64,000 nucleotides of DNA, from the NCBI GenBank assembly GCA_907163345.1, contig CAJQUN010000021.1, positions 4,278,001-4,342,000 on the forward strand, written 5' to 3'. The notes below the pieces were generated by a model. That model was not told the DNA's origin. It worked only from the letters and a program-made list of their open reading frames with translations, and searched no databases. The DNA comes from Haberlea rhodopensis. Lineage: Eukaryota; Streptophyta; Magnoliopsida; Lamiales; Gesneriaceae. A program made the position numbers and the translations under genes. Positions 11,577-23,041 of this stretch are shown here, piece by piece (the stretch's first letter is position 1; each line of letters begins with the position of its first letter).

Positions 11577-12877
11577 ATGAAGGCATTAAGGTCAGTATTA
11601 TGTTTGATTCTGGCTTTAGTTTGGTGTGGTGTGGTTAAGGGTCGACCGGCCACGTTTCAGCAGGATTTTTGGGTTACTTGGTCGGAATCCCATATTCGTC
11701 AGATTGCTGGAGGGAGGACAGTTCAGCTTATTCTTGATCAAAACTCAGGTATAATATATCTTAACCTCCTTGTCTACATATATATTTGTTTTAGTTTTGC
11801 GGAATGAAAAATTAATCCTTTAAAATAAAAATCAAACAAGTCATTTTATTCGAGACAACCTTGGTCCCACATTTTCATACAAACTTATGGTTCATATATA
11901 TATTAAATGACTTCTTCAAACTTTTGTTTTGATTTTCACTTGACACCGTTTCTTTTGTAATGAGTTTGCACGCCGGGTAAAAGATATATGATGCTAATTA
12001 AAATGAAAATATCTGAATTATAGGATGTGGGTTTGCTTCCAAGTATCATTATCTGTTCGGACGTGTTAGCATGAAGATTAAGCTCGTCCCCGGTGATTCT
12101 GCTGGAACTGTCGCTGCTTTTTACGTATGTTAATTTAACGCATTTTCGAGGGTTTGATTCTATTTGGATAATGTAGTTATTAGCCCGTCTAACGTTCTGT
12201 ATATATAGATGATCTCCGATGTATTTGGGAAACGAGACGAGCTCGACTTCGAATTCCTGGGTAATCGAAGCGGGCAACCCTACACTGTCCAAACCAATGT
12301 GTACGCTAATGGAAAAGGTGATAGGGAACAAAGAGTTAACCTTTGGTTTGATCCTTCTGCTGGTTTTCACGATTATGCAATACAATGGAATCATAATCGT
12401 ATTATGTAAGTTGGATGTTTAATTATTTAATGCGATCAGTGCTATGCGTGATAATTGATACTTGCATTGATTTGGTGATTTTGTAGTTTCTCAGTGGATC
12501 AAGTACCCATCAGGGTATTCAAAAACAATGAGGCGAGGGGAGTCCCATACCCAAAGTCCCAACCCATGGGAATTTACTCCACTCTGTGGGAAGCCGATGA
12601 CTGGGCGACCAGAGGCGGTCTCGAGAAGATAGATTGGAGCAAGGCCCCATTTAGTGCATATTACACTGACTTCGACATCGAAGGGTGTATGGTTCCAGGG
12701 CCCGCAAATTGTGCCTCGAACCCTAACAATTGGTGGGAGGGCGCAGCATACAAAGAGCTGAGCCCCGAGGCAGCCAGGAGATATCGATGGGTGCGAATTA
12801 ATCACATGATCTACGACTACTGCACCGACAAGGCCCGTTACCCGGTCCCCCCACCAGAATGTTTCGCAGGAATCTGA
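11577..12877 (+). CDS. Xyloglucan endotransglucosylase/hydrolase (XTH), GH16, four exons
   Basis: Exons 11,577-11,748, 12,024-12,124, 12,209-12,405 and 12,487-12,877 join in frame with GT/AG introns to 286 residues, the normal XTH size. Residues 1-22 form a secretion signal ending before RPATF, so the enzyme acts in the cell wall, cutting and rejoining xyloglucan (family knowledge). The catalytic block RDELDFEFLGN is at residues 100-110. By family alignment E102 is the nucleophile, D104 the helper and E106 the acid/base. The sequon N110-R-S just after it is the conserved XTH glycosylation site. A typical XET C-terminal region follows (WWEG, RYRWVR, YDYC, PPPEC). Arg replaces the more common His before the DE motif, as in the XTH6/7-like branch as I recall it; the exact orthologue is not assignable here. 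No disabling change is seen. It is the only clearly intact protein gene in the window. Confidence 0.93.
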
Positions 12878-12989
12878 TCATCATCGTTTTCCTTGGTTAA
12901 AAATGCTTATACATAGTGTATAAGCTAATCCATGCAAGGGGTGTGAAGGGAATTGTATCATAATATAAGATGTACTGTTGAAATCTAGT

Positions 12990-12995
12990 AATAAA
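12990..12995 (+). terminator. Poly(A) signal of the XTH gene
   Basis: AATAAA 113 bp after the stop codon, in a T/A-rich 3' UTR. Consensus match only. Confidence 0.5.
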
Positions 12996-13104
12996 TCTAT
13001 TTGCATACGGCTTGGTCTGAATTTGCTGCAAGATTAGCCGAGTTAATAATGTTTTTCTTTATGATTGTGAAAATAACGCATTTTTCCTTACTGAATTCGT
13101 AATT

Positions 13105-13269
13105 GACGCAAATGTAAAGGTGTTGTCATACGACCTGGATGTCAAGGGTTCGAGTCGCGGAAACAGTTTCTTGCATTGCAGAAGATGCTGCGCACATTAT
13201 GCCCAATGAGCCCGATCTCTACCGGACCTCGCGTATTGCGGGAGCTTTGTGTATCGTGTTTGCCCCCAC
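13105..13269 (+). mobile_element. Au-type SINE (degraded) with target-site duplication
   Basis: It contains the box-B-like GGGTTCGAGTCGCGGAAACA, then TTGCATTGCAG. The Au-family 3' end follows: GGACCTCGCGTATTGCGGGA and a short GTTTGCCCCC tail. The 17-bp flanks TTACTGAATTCGTAATT (13,088-13,104) and TTACTAAATTCGTAGTT (13,270-13,286) match at 15 of 17 positions. The 5' box A is weak. Au SINEs are widespread in angiosperms (established knowledge). Confidence 0.75.
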
Positions 13270-13286
13270 TTACTAAATTCGTAGTT

Positions 13287-14030
13287 AGCTACATGGCCAA
13301 ACAAAGAAATACTTGAAGAATATAAATAAAGCCAGCATGCAAAGAAAAGATTTTAAAGGTCAATACAGTTAAATTTATCTATAACTCTGAATTTAACCTT
13401 ACAACAAATCTCAATCTAAATAAAAGTTTTTAATTACATAACAAAGAGGTCAATCAACTTGTTGTATAGTATGAAACCAATCCTATAGCACCCTAGTCAC
13501 AAAAATCAATAAAAAAAAGTTGAGACCTCTAGGAAAAAGTACAGGCCTTTGTATAAGTTGGATTGAAGGTTTAAAGAAAGCGTTTTTCAAGTGTCAGTGG
13601 CCGTCATCCCCATCTTTTACTTTCCTCTTAAACCAGTTTTATATGCTCGTTTTGGTACCTGAACAGATTCGATTTGTTACACATGCTCTGGTGCAACCAT
13701 CAGTCGCGGATCTAAAATCTATGATGGGGCAAAACTTGAATTTTTAATAACATTGCAAAAATTATTTCTGGTCATCCCACTAACCTCCAAACTATCGGCC
13801 CCTAGGTGCACAATCATATGAACGATGAGAATTTGAAAGTCGAAAAGCAAATGTATCAACATTCTACTATATAGTAGTCGTCGAATATGTGTCAACATTC
13901 TAGCGGTATAGTAGTCATCATCATTTAAATCATAATTATGAACTCCATCTAAGATTGCTTCCCCTCTTATTTTCATAGCACAACAAAACTGGCAATCCAT
14001 TTACTGTAGAGGAAATTGAAAAATGAGTTG
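13287..14030. other. Intergenic DNA between the SINE and the helicase pseudogene
   Basis: Only short unconvincing frames occur on either strand. No RNA gene or mobile element was recognised. Confidence 0.5.
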
Positions 14031-17000
14031 TACTAGCACGAGTGCTGGACAATGATTTTACCTCAGCAGAGAATGTTTTCAGAGGATCCCTGGTTTGCAG
14101 AGAATGTTTTCAGTGGATCCCTGCTTCTTTTAAATTTCCTTTAAAAAACCCTTTCCGGTGAGTAGATTTTGCATTTCCCATGGCAGCCCTGGCAAGGTTT
14201 ACAATTTTGCTGGCTTCTTGAGTTGTTGGATCCAATAGATACTCCAGCACATTGCATAGGTGGGGAGCTGGCGTTTTCTTGCTCAGAAGTTTGCCGTGTT
14301 TCAATAAATCTGCTTCAACAAGAACAGTTTTATATTTCAAATTTAGGGAAGTATGATACAGAATTATTGAGAATCTCGTTTCTTAGATCCTGTGCACGTG
14401 ATTCCCTCACTGCAATTTTTGTTATGCTCCTTGCAACATCCTTTTACAAAGTCAAAGTAATGCACCTTTGTCAAATTCAATCAAAAAGAAATAATTACCA
14501 CAGACAAGGAATAGACACGTGTCAGCATTCTATAACTCAACGAAAAAGTTCAAAGCATCCTTCAAGATATTGTGTCCGATAGAAATAAAGAATATAACTC
14601 TTATTTCCTTGTTGCATAGACCTTAGATTGTTGTTTGCAGCATTGCAAGACCAAGAAGCAGACTTGAAGAGTTCAACATGTTCTGTGTAAAGAAAATACA
14701 ACGAAGATAGCATAAACAATCCCAATCAAGAATCCATAAATTAGTTCTCCAAAGACGATCACATTTACCTCAGCTCTGTATCTCAAGGACTCCACTGCAT
14801 TCTTAGCAAGCAAAGGGAAAGGAGCAATGAACTTCGAATCATCAATTTCCTTTTCACCTAAAACGGATTTGATCGCTGCAAAAATTTCCATTTCCTCCGA
14901 AGAGACTATTCCAAGAAAACGATGCCAATAAGTGCACTAGCAAAGAACAGTACGAATGGAAGTTCTAAAACTGTAAAAAATATTACTACATTCATAACAA
15001 TCATAACTAAAATCTCATTAACTAAAATCTCATTAGTATTTTAATACATCAGAGGTTACGGAAGCCTCAACAGTGAGGCTCAAGTTCGAAGAATTTTACA
15101 AGGGAAACAGATGCACCAGCATTATATGCTCTTCCAGTTCATCCAATCCGATGCACATATACAGTGGCACTTTGCGGCATCTCAAAGTTTACTACCTCTC
15201 AGAAAATCCCAATTAAATACTCAGTGGGCGGGAGAAAATATCAAGTAAGTGATGAATGCGATAATGAAAGATAAAAGACAAAAAATCAGAAAAGTTATAA
15301 AGACTCGGTGAATATGACAACAGAAGACACAAATAATACATTCAATTATCTTTAAAAAAAATGAACTTAGTCAGAGAAAAAATATTTGTGAATTGGAGCA
15401 TGATGCTCCAGAACTTTCTCCTTGGAGAGCATCATAGCTCCCCACCTTTACCAAAAACTCCTTAATACACATATTAATGCAAATAAATGTACAGAGATAG
15501 GCCGACATATAAGAGAAAATTTCTTAAAGCTTCACTGTAAGATAAGGTAATTCAGCATCCCCTTCAGGGGCTTCCGTAGACAAAATAGGCAAAACATGTC
15601 TATCTTCAGAAATAAAAATAGGACAACACTAGTAAACAGGTAAATAATTAGGTAAAATCTACTGACTTTAAAGAGCATCAGCTCACCGTTTGCACATTTT
15701 TGAAGTCTACCCCTCTCACTATACTGAACTCAGCATCTAACTCTCTCTTTGAATGTTCTCCAGATTTTTTCCGAGGACCACCAAGAGTTTCCTTATCATT
15801 CTTCCCCTTTTCTACTGATTTTTGACTGTTATCAGTTGCAATCAGGTAATCAAATAGACCAGCATTAAATTCCTGGGGAGCAAACAAGCAGATGCATAAA
15901 TAAAAGCTATAATTGGATGACAATCCACAAATAGTAAAACTTAAATAATTACCTCAAGGATATGTAGACGAGAATTTTGAGGCAGTTCAGCATTCAACAC
16001 TGCAGATTTGATCCCAAACTGCAAGATTGATCCCATGATTATCTCCATGATTCATGAACCAGTTGTTAAACTTTAACCACAAAGTTATGATGTAGGTTCA
16101 ATCTGATATTGTACCATTAGACATTGATGACCAACATTCTTGCACCAGCCAAATTGAAATGCAAGAACGTAAAATATTCAACACATCATCATTTATAGCA
16201 AATGTCAACTAATGGTTATTTTAGCATTTAACCAGCGCCCTAAAAATTTTACCGATACATGGTAGCAGTTTATAAGCTGACAACAATTATGTTGACTCTA
16301 TAGGGTTTGGTCATCTCCCCTTTAAATGTGAACATTTGGAAGAATTTCAGAGCCCAAAGGACAATTAAGTTCAAACACAGAAATAGCATCTTTATGACAT
16401 GCCTCAACTCATTACAACATTACTGCATGATCATACAAGAGATCAACGACCATATGCAAGCAAAAAGTGTACCAATCTACCTGTTCAAAGAACAGCTTCA
16501 ATCTAAAACTCATGTCAATTGAATTAGTAAAAAATCAGCACTTTTTTTTTAACCAGCTCCAACTTCAAGAGCGCAAGAATATGCACAAGCTTATCACGAG
16601 CACTGCATGAAATCTACACATGTGAAAACATCAAATGCAATATGAGATGAAAATCCAGAGTAAATAAACATGGTGAGGCAATGTTTACCTTGGAACAAAA
16701 ATAAATTTATTCATAAAGAAAATTCGAAATTTAAACTTGGTGACAAATTACATTTTCTTACATAAAACTGCTGAGTATTTTTGGGGATACTACCATCCTT
16801 TCCATTCCCGACTTCAGGCAGAGTTAAGATGTAGGGATTGTGTAGGATAATTTTTTTTTTTTACTTTTCAACATCATCACTGCGAATATTCATACAAAAA
16901 AGGAGTCAGATTTTGCTTACTAAGTTTCAGAAGACGAAAAAAAGCAATAATCTATCCAGCAAAAAAGATTGAATTTCAAACAAATTTACCAAATAGAATG

Positions 17001-19560
17001 CAAGAAAATGAGAAAGATTTGTATTAGAAGGGAAAAATTACAAAAACAATCAAGAATTGTCAATTAGCCTCAACACAGTTGTCTCGCAGAAGACACTCAA
17101 AACAAACAATAATTTTTACAATAGAATATATAAAGCAATAAGCACTTTATCTAAAGCATATACCGAGGAAATTACACAATTCCCCTCGGGTTGGTGGTGG
17201 GTGGGGGGGTTTACATCCCAGGCGACGCTCTAGCTTTTCAAAGAAGGAAAAGTTTAGAATACATATATTCCAGTTACTCATTGCTGGCATGGCTTTGCTA
17301 AACAACTTTAAGATAATCTAAAATTTATAATAATCAACTAGACAGCACACCAAAATTTCAGGCAACGAACCTTGATGTAGCAGACATGAGAAGGCAATGG
17401 CAACGTTTGGGAACATGAGCTGTAAGTGCTCTCAGATCATCCTCAAATCCACATGACAATAGAAGATCTGTCTGATTTGAAAAAGTAAAGCATATATCAC
17501 TAAGTAACTAATCATATTGATTCATTTGACTTGTTCACAAGTATATGAATACAATATATATAACTCATGTAGCAATGCGCAATACCAATGATAAAAAAAA
17601 CTCAAAACCCACACCCATTCTGAAATTAGTGACAAATACTTGAAATTTTGAGTTGGGTTACAGTTAGCATAATCAGTGATATACACAAAAAAAATCTACT
17701 CTTTCAAATGACTTGACAACTGCTTTATCTCATACCAACACATAGTTTTTGTCAACATTTACAAAATTACAATTCATGAAACAGTCAAATTTTATTAGGT
17801 TGCTAATAATGCAAGCCAGTTTACAAATCTTATAATATATTTAAATTACTTTTAAGGAATTTTGAAGAGATGAAAATATATCGAGGTTAAAAATATTCCA
17901 TGTTCAGTCCAGAAGACAAACTGTTGTTTCATATTTGAAATATGCTCATATATTTCCTTACTATTTATTTCATGTTCACATAATTTTGGGAAAAAAATTT
18001 CACTGCAACTTTACAGAAAAGATGTAAATGATAATTGAATCTATGACATATCAAATTTATCTACTGCATAGTTATTAAAGGCGCTAGGCGCCAAAAAACG
18101 ATGAACCGTGGCCTGGCTCAAAGAGCTAGGCGCCAGGCGAAGCGTGGCCTAATAGACGTTACGCGTCGAGGAAAAATAAAATTTAAATATTTAGATATGA
18201 ATCCCAAAATAGCCAAACTATGTAGCTAAGATGCTGCTCATGTTGTAATATTTGTTCATTTCTAATATAAATATTTACTACACGAGAAATTTTTGATAAA
18301 AATGAATCTCACTGAATATTAAACAATTATATATATAAAAAAAAGAAACAATAAATTAAATATACTTGATTGAATTAGGGTTCAATACTTCAATTTATTC
18401 TTAAAATATTCTTACTCAATTCTCAAAATATATTTTGTTTTACATTAATTCTTATCATTTATTAATGCCTATACATTTGATATAATTAATAATGAATATG
18501 ACGTGTAAAAACTCTTAATATATAAATATATGGTTTATGCTTATTTAAAATTGGCTTTGAGCTTATTGAAAATATGATTTGGGCTTATTATTTTTTAAGT
18601 AATTTAAGCTCAATCCCATTAACACTCTTCCTTTCTATCAAGCCATCACCCACGGCTTAAGCCCCATATACCTAGACGTTGAATAAGCGCGGCCTGATGT
18701 ATGTGTGGAGCCTCTCACACACCAGAGCCGAAACACTCTGGCATGGCTTGGCTTCTCGCCTAGGCGAGCCAGGCGAGGGCTTTTTATAACCATGATCTAC
18801 TGATTTGCATAATTAACTATCTCTTTCCGAAGAGCATGTACAGTTTAATAACGTTAAATAATACTCATATTTACCAAGTATCAGAGTTTTCTAGATCTGA
18901 ATGTTATTGACTATGTATACAAGGGCCAGATGGTCCAACAAAAGTTTATAGGATAATTGGTTGAAATAGGATCAACGAGAAGGTGCAGACCTTATCCAGG
19001 GACCAGGATGAGCACTGAAAGTGATTCTTGAAGAACTGTTGCTTTAAGTGTTTTCATTCAACAATCATGTTTTCACACATGCAGGAGTCGACACAAGAAT
19101 ATCAGGCAGCCCTGTCAAAACCATTTTCTACGGCGAATTGCTATCTTAATTCATAAATCTTAAAAATGGTTATAAAATAGCTACCCTGATTTCCAAAGTA
19201 AATACCCCTAAAAACTGATTGTAACATAATAAACAAAAAGTAACCAACCGTTTCAGAAGCAGACATGGTACTGGCCAATTGAACAACTTTTAACTGAATT
19301 CTGCATAATTCAATGAATGATACCACTTCAGAGTAAACCTGAGAAAATCAAACGGCACACATGATTAAATTACTTACCCGGAAAAACCCAAAATTTAAAC
19401 CATGAATCAGGACTCGAACAAAATATAAATTGGCACAATTCCCGGGTTGAAACGAGAATAATTGCGACAGGAGCAAGGTTAACTTTTGAAGGTGGATCCG
19501 TGAAGAGCTTTTGAAGCAGAGGAACGGGCGAGAACTTGTGAATCACTACACTGAGCATAT
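14031..19560 (-). pseudogene. DEAD-box RNA helicase pseudogene, RH16/DDX56/Dbp9-like
   Basis: Exon-like blocks on the minus strand follow the order of the RH16-type nucleolar helicase used in large-subunit ribosome assembly (family knowledge). They are 19,430-19,558 (PLLQKLF, TRELCQ), 19,248-19,339 (FIELCRIQLKVVQLASTMSA), 18,985-19,112, 17,372-17,467 (FEDDLRALTAHVP, SAT), 16,745-16,845 (ILHNPYILTLPEVG), 16,549-16,612, 15,954-16,022 (FGIKSAVLNAELPQNSRL), 15,686-15,875, 15,093-15,193, 14,770-14,890 and 14,110-14,450. The copy is broken. The Q motif and Walker A exon are absent. The block at 18,985-19,112 has stops and frameshifts, and the DEAD region reads LILVPG. The LIFTN motif exon is not found. 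Motif VI reads HRIG-stop-TGR. The last block has an indel and a duplicated GGATCCNCTGAAAACATTC unit (14,085-14,135). Introns are kept, so it arose by DNA duplication and not by retroposition. Confidence 0.8.
18071..18790. mobile_element. TIR-type non-autonomous element with GCCTAGGCG-rich ends, inside a helicase intron
   Basis: The left end is GTTATTAAAGGCGCTAGGCG. The right end in reverse complement is GTTATAAAAAGCCCTCGCCT, an imperfect inverted repeat. Both ends carry GC-rich, internally palindromic CCTAGGCG words around an AT-rich core. A clear target duplication was not found. A partial copy in the opposite orientation lies at 22,348-22,615, so this is a repeat family. No protein is encoded. 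Confidence 0.5.
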
Positions 19561-20870
19561 CGACGGATATGGATAAGAGAAGGTCAGATTCGCCTTTAAA
19601 TCATTTGAGCTACGACTCATTATTTTTCTTATATGGATCAGACTAAAACAGCACCGAGCTATTAGCAGATTTTACTCGGGTTTCCAGAGAGTGGTTTATC
19701 CAGAACGAGGGCCGAGATGCGGACTCGTGGTGAAAAAGCAATCGGAAAAAAATTGAAGAACCTAGAATTTTATAAAAAAATACTAATAAAAATCGAAAAT
19801 AAACAATTATATAGGGATTTTCTAACCGTGCCATAAGGCTACGATGCACGTACAATGATACTGCTATACTGACATGATATATATATATATTATAAATACT
19901 TTGCACATTTTTTAAATTCTAAAATCAATGTAAAAATAACAAAAATATTCTTACCAAATTCAAGGAGTATATTAATATTTACATGTCATTGGAATCATCA
20001 TAATACATATTACTTTAATTAATAATTAATTTAACAAGAACGACCAAATAAAATATAACACCAAAAATATTCTTACCAAATTCAATATATATAAATGTAT
20101 GTTACTGAAATCATCATAATATCACTCATACTAACAACAAAAATATATTACTTCAATTAAATAGATTTTAAGTAATACGTCTGTGTCGGGCACGGCTCGG
20201 ACATGCCCATCAATCATGTCTGACATTGGTGTTCGATTTTGAGGGGACTGTCCGACATGGGTGTCAGATTTAATTTATTTTAATAAAATAAAGGACACGC
20301 CACGTGGCGTGTCCGACACGTGTGTGATGAGTGTCCGAGAAGTGTCCGACACTGCACTAAGTTATTTTTAGGAGTGTCAATGCTACATTCCAACATTGCA
20401 TGTGGAATATCCGACATGAAATATTCATTCATATGAAATATTGTATTGACCACAAGGATAGTATCAGCATAACCATTAATCTGATAAAAAAAAATGTAAC
20501 CATTAATTTGTTTGAGTTGAACTTTTGTTTCAAATATGAGGTGTATATCCAAAAGTATATTAGGAAAAATGTTTTAAAATAAGAAATTAGCTTAATCTGA
20601 GTCTTGCGAGTCTTCTATGTAAATGATTTTAAATTTATGTATTTTTAAATTTGAAATATTTTTGAAGATAAATACTTTAAGTCTTGCTCAACTTGAACGT
20701 TCAAGGAATATTACTTAAGTAATAATTTACTACATATTATGGCCCGTACTATAATTTATTATCAAAATATAATTTTCTCCTTTGATTAATTACTTAACAA
20801 TTTCCTGATTTCAAAAGGCAACTACGACGTATTAATAGACATAGTTATTAAAATTACAATTATCCAGAAA
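19561..20870. other. AT-rich intergenic DNA with a GTGTCCGACA-rich patch
   Basis: No gene. At 20,180-20,365 the words GTGTCCGACA, GTGTCGG and GTCCGACA recur, an arrangement common in dispersed plant repeats. The patch contains a perfect 22-bp palindrome at 20,293-20,314. Dinucleotide (AT)n occurs near 19,877-19,890. Confidence 0.5.
20293..20314. repeat. Perfect 22-bp palindrome centred on a G-box
   Basis: Half-site GGACACGCCAC followed directly by its exact complement, which places CACGTG at the centre. CACGTG is the core bound by plant bZIP/bHLH factors (established knowledge). Its use here is unknown. Confidence 0.85.
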
Positions 20871-20944
20871 GCTCTTGTAGCTCAGTTGGTTAGAGCACCC
20901 GTTTAGTAAGCGGGAGGTCTTGAGTTCGACTCTCACCAAGAGCA
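20871..20944 (+). tRNA. tRNA-Thr(AGT)
   Basis: 74 nt fold as a complete cloverleaf. The acceptor arm is GCTCTTG/CAAGAGC with discriminator A. The D arm is in TAGCTCAGTTGGTTAGAGCA. The anticodon stem CCCGT/GCGGG closes the loop TTAGTAA, giving anticodon AGT (Thr). The T arm carries GTTCGACTC. Internal box A and box B match the Pol III consensus. A run of seven T at 20,952-20,958 is the terminator. No intron, and CCA is not encoded, as usual in nuclear genes. Confidence 0.95.
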
Positions 20945-20951
20945 AATTCCC

Positions 20952-20958
20952 TTTTTTT
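20952..20958 (+). terminator. Pol III terminator of tRNA-Thr
   Basis: Seven consecutive T starting 8 bases after the tRNA end. Confidence 0.8.
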
Positions 20959-22347
20959 ACCATTTCCCTGTAAATTTGCCAAGAAACATTGGTATTTGAT
21001 CTGAAGGGCCTGCTAAAGCCCTTAGTGAGGTTTTCACGTGTTGTCACCCGACTTGAAGGGTTTATATATCAAAATTTAGTCGGGTTTATGATTACTTTTC
21101 AAAACTTATCTTCAATCTAAGTAAAAGTTTATGCATATGATTCAATCCAGTTTAAAATTGTACATATTCATTATATAAATTATACATTTCTTTCTACTTA
21201 CGTTTTCACCTGTTTCACATGTACAGCATTTATGTCATTAATGTAAAAGCATCGGCCTACTTCCAAGGATTACCAACATAGAGAATTTGAATCCAAAATT
21301 CATAAGTTGGTTTCAACATGATATATTGAAAATCAATGACAAATGACAAGGTACTAAAAGTCCACAACACAGTGCATATAAATAAGCCAACCACCAAGTG
21401 CACAAGTCTATTCATCAACTACTTCGGAAAACTCCCAAGTAAGGAATACATTGTGTCCATGGATGGAAAGATCCATTATGCATCTTGAACAGGAAACACT
21501 AAAATATCGCAAAATTTTGATCACCCAAAAAAAAAAAAAAAGAAACATTGGGGAAATTAATTTAGTCCACATCTGTCTTTAGAGGGCCCTTCCATTTGAT
21601 ATTGTCAGCACAAGATTAGCAGATTTCGCAACGAGAGAAGGATAGTGCTAACTAAGTTAAAGCCAATAGCTATAACCAAAACAACGATTTTTAAACAAGA
21701 ATTTTAAACCTTCAATAATGGTGTCTGCCGCATCTTAACCTGCAAGTCAAAAATAACAAAAAGTAAAGGGCTCAATATTTCAATCAAATCCAAGTATAAG
21801 AAAAACCGAGCTTTAAAATTTTAGGTGAATAAAACTAATTATAAGCTAGAACCAACCATGTGAAATCAATTAGAAAAATTGCACCGCCTTCTCAAAACTT
21901 GCTTGCCTTTATGTTCCAACTGTAACAAGTGCAAGATGTCCTTCCTTACAAATTCTTCTTTCTTCTACTTGTTTTTTCTTTTTAAAATTTTTTGAACATG
22001 TGGAACAGTATTTGGACAGATATCTCTACTGATTCGTGCAGATAAAACTGCTAATATCAACAAATTGAATCAAAAAAGGCATCCACACTCAGATCACTGA
22101 GCCAAAGCCAAATATAACACAGAGAATCATGGGTAGAATTATATTTGATCGTATTAAATATCTATCGATCCAGCAAAAAAAAGTGATAAATAGTGATTCA
22201 GGTTTCCCATCATTTCTTTTTCACAGGCATTGCCTGTTTTTCCAACCTCAATCAAATGCATGCAAATAATTACAAAGTAGCAATGCGTTGAAGAAATAAC
22301 CCCATTCCTTAGATAATGCAATTCGATATCAATAGTATGTTAAAAAC
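20959..22347. other. AT-rich intergenic DNA
   Basis: No supported gene. A TATAAATA word at about 21,379 with a CA-rich leader looks promoter-like, but the first ATG after it gives only a ten-codon frame. A long A-run lies at about 21,527-21,542. Confidence 0.4.
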
Positions 22348-22615
22348 ATGGTCGTAAAAAGACCTTGCCTAGTTTGCCTAGGCGAGAGTATGGCGCCTTT
22401 GGTGCGTGAGAGGCAACACATACATCCGGCGGCGCCTAATCAGTGCCTATGCGCCTGGTGCTTAAGCACTGGGCGATGGCTTGATGGAGAGGAATATTAT
22501 TGTTAAGATTGGGCTCGGATTACTTATTAAAAAAAGCCAAATCCTATTTTAAATAAACCTAAATCCTATATTTATATATTAGAGTATAAACACGTCATAT
22601 TCATTATTGAGTTAA
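22348..22615. mobile_element. Partial copy of the GCCTAGGCG TIR element, opposite orientation
   Basis: Starts ATGGTCGTAAAAAGACC and continues with TTTGCCTAGGCGAGAG, matching the reverse complement of the right end of the element at 18,071-18,790. It stays alignable through AATATGACGTGT-like sequence and then stops. The other end is missing. Confidence 0.5.
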
Positions 22616-23041
22616 TAACTTCTCTACATTTGAAACAGCATGCTATGTTCTGGTAGTGTTCTAGGAACTGCTTGATGAGATGTGTGGCATTGCACTCATG
22701 AATGTAGTGTTGGTGTTCCCCGACGCTCGGAACCGACAGGCAGCGGAATTTAAATTTTTTTGGTCCGGAGCCACCGGGGAATCATATCTTATTTAATTCA
22801 TAGCATTTAATCATTTATAGGGCGTTTAGAATTATATCTCACGACTTTATCGTGGATGAATCATTGGTCTTGTCCCTTGTTGACCGCTTCGATTGATCGC
22901 TCCGGTTGATCACTAACCTCCAAAAATCCTGTCCATCAACCTCCTGGTTCTACCTCGAGATTATTGATACTAGACAATAATTCGATTATGCAAACAATAT
23001 TTCTAATATCATTACGAAACCATGCTCGCAATGATATATAG

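Noticed and set aside
11936..12394. 152-codon minus-strand frame across XTH exons and introns
   Set aside because: Crosses exon-intron borders of the XTH gene on the opposite strand and has no motif.
12491..12805. 104-codon minus-strand frame
   Set aside because: Antisense shadow of XTH exon 4.
13719..14000. 93-codon minus-strand frame as a further helicase exon
   Set aside because: No similarity to the helicase C-terminus, and it lies beyond the recognisable last block.
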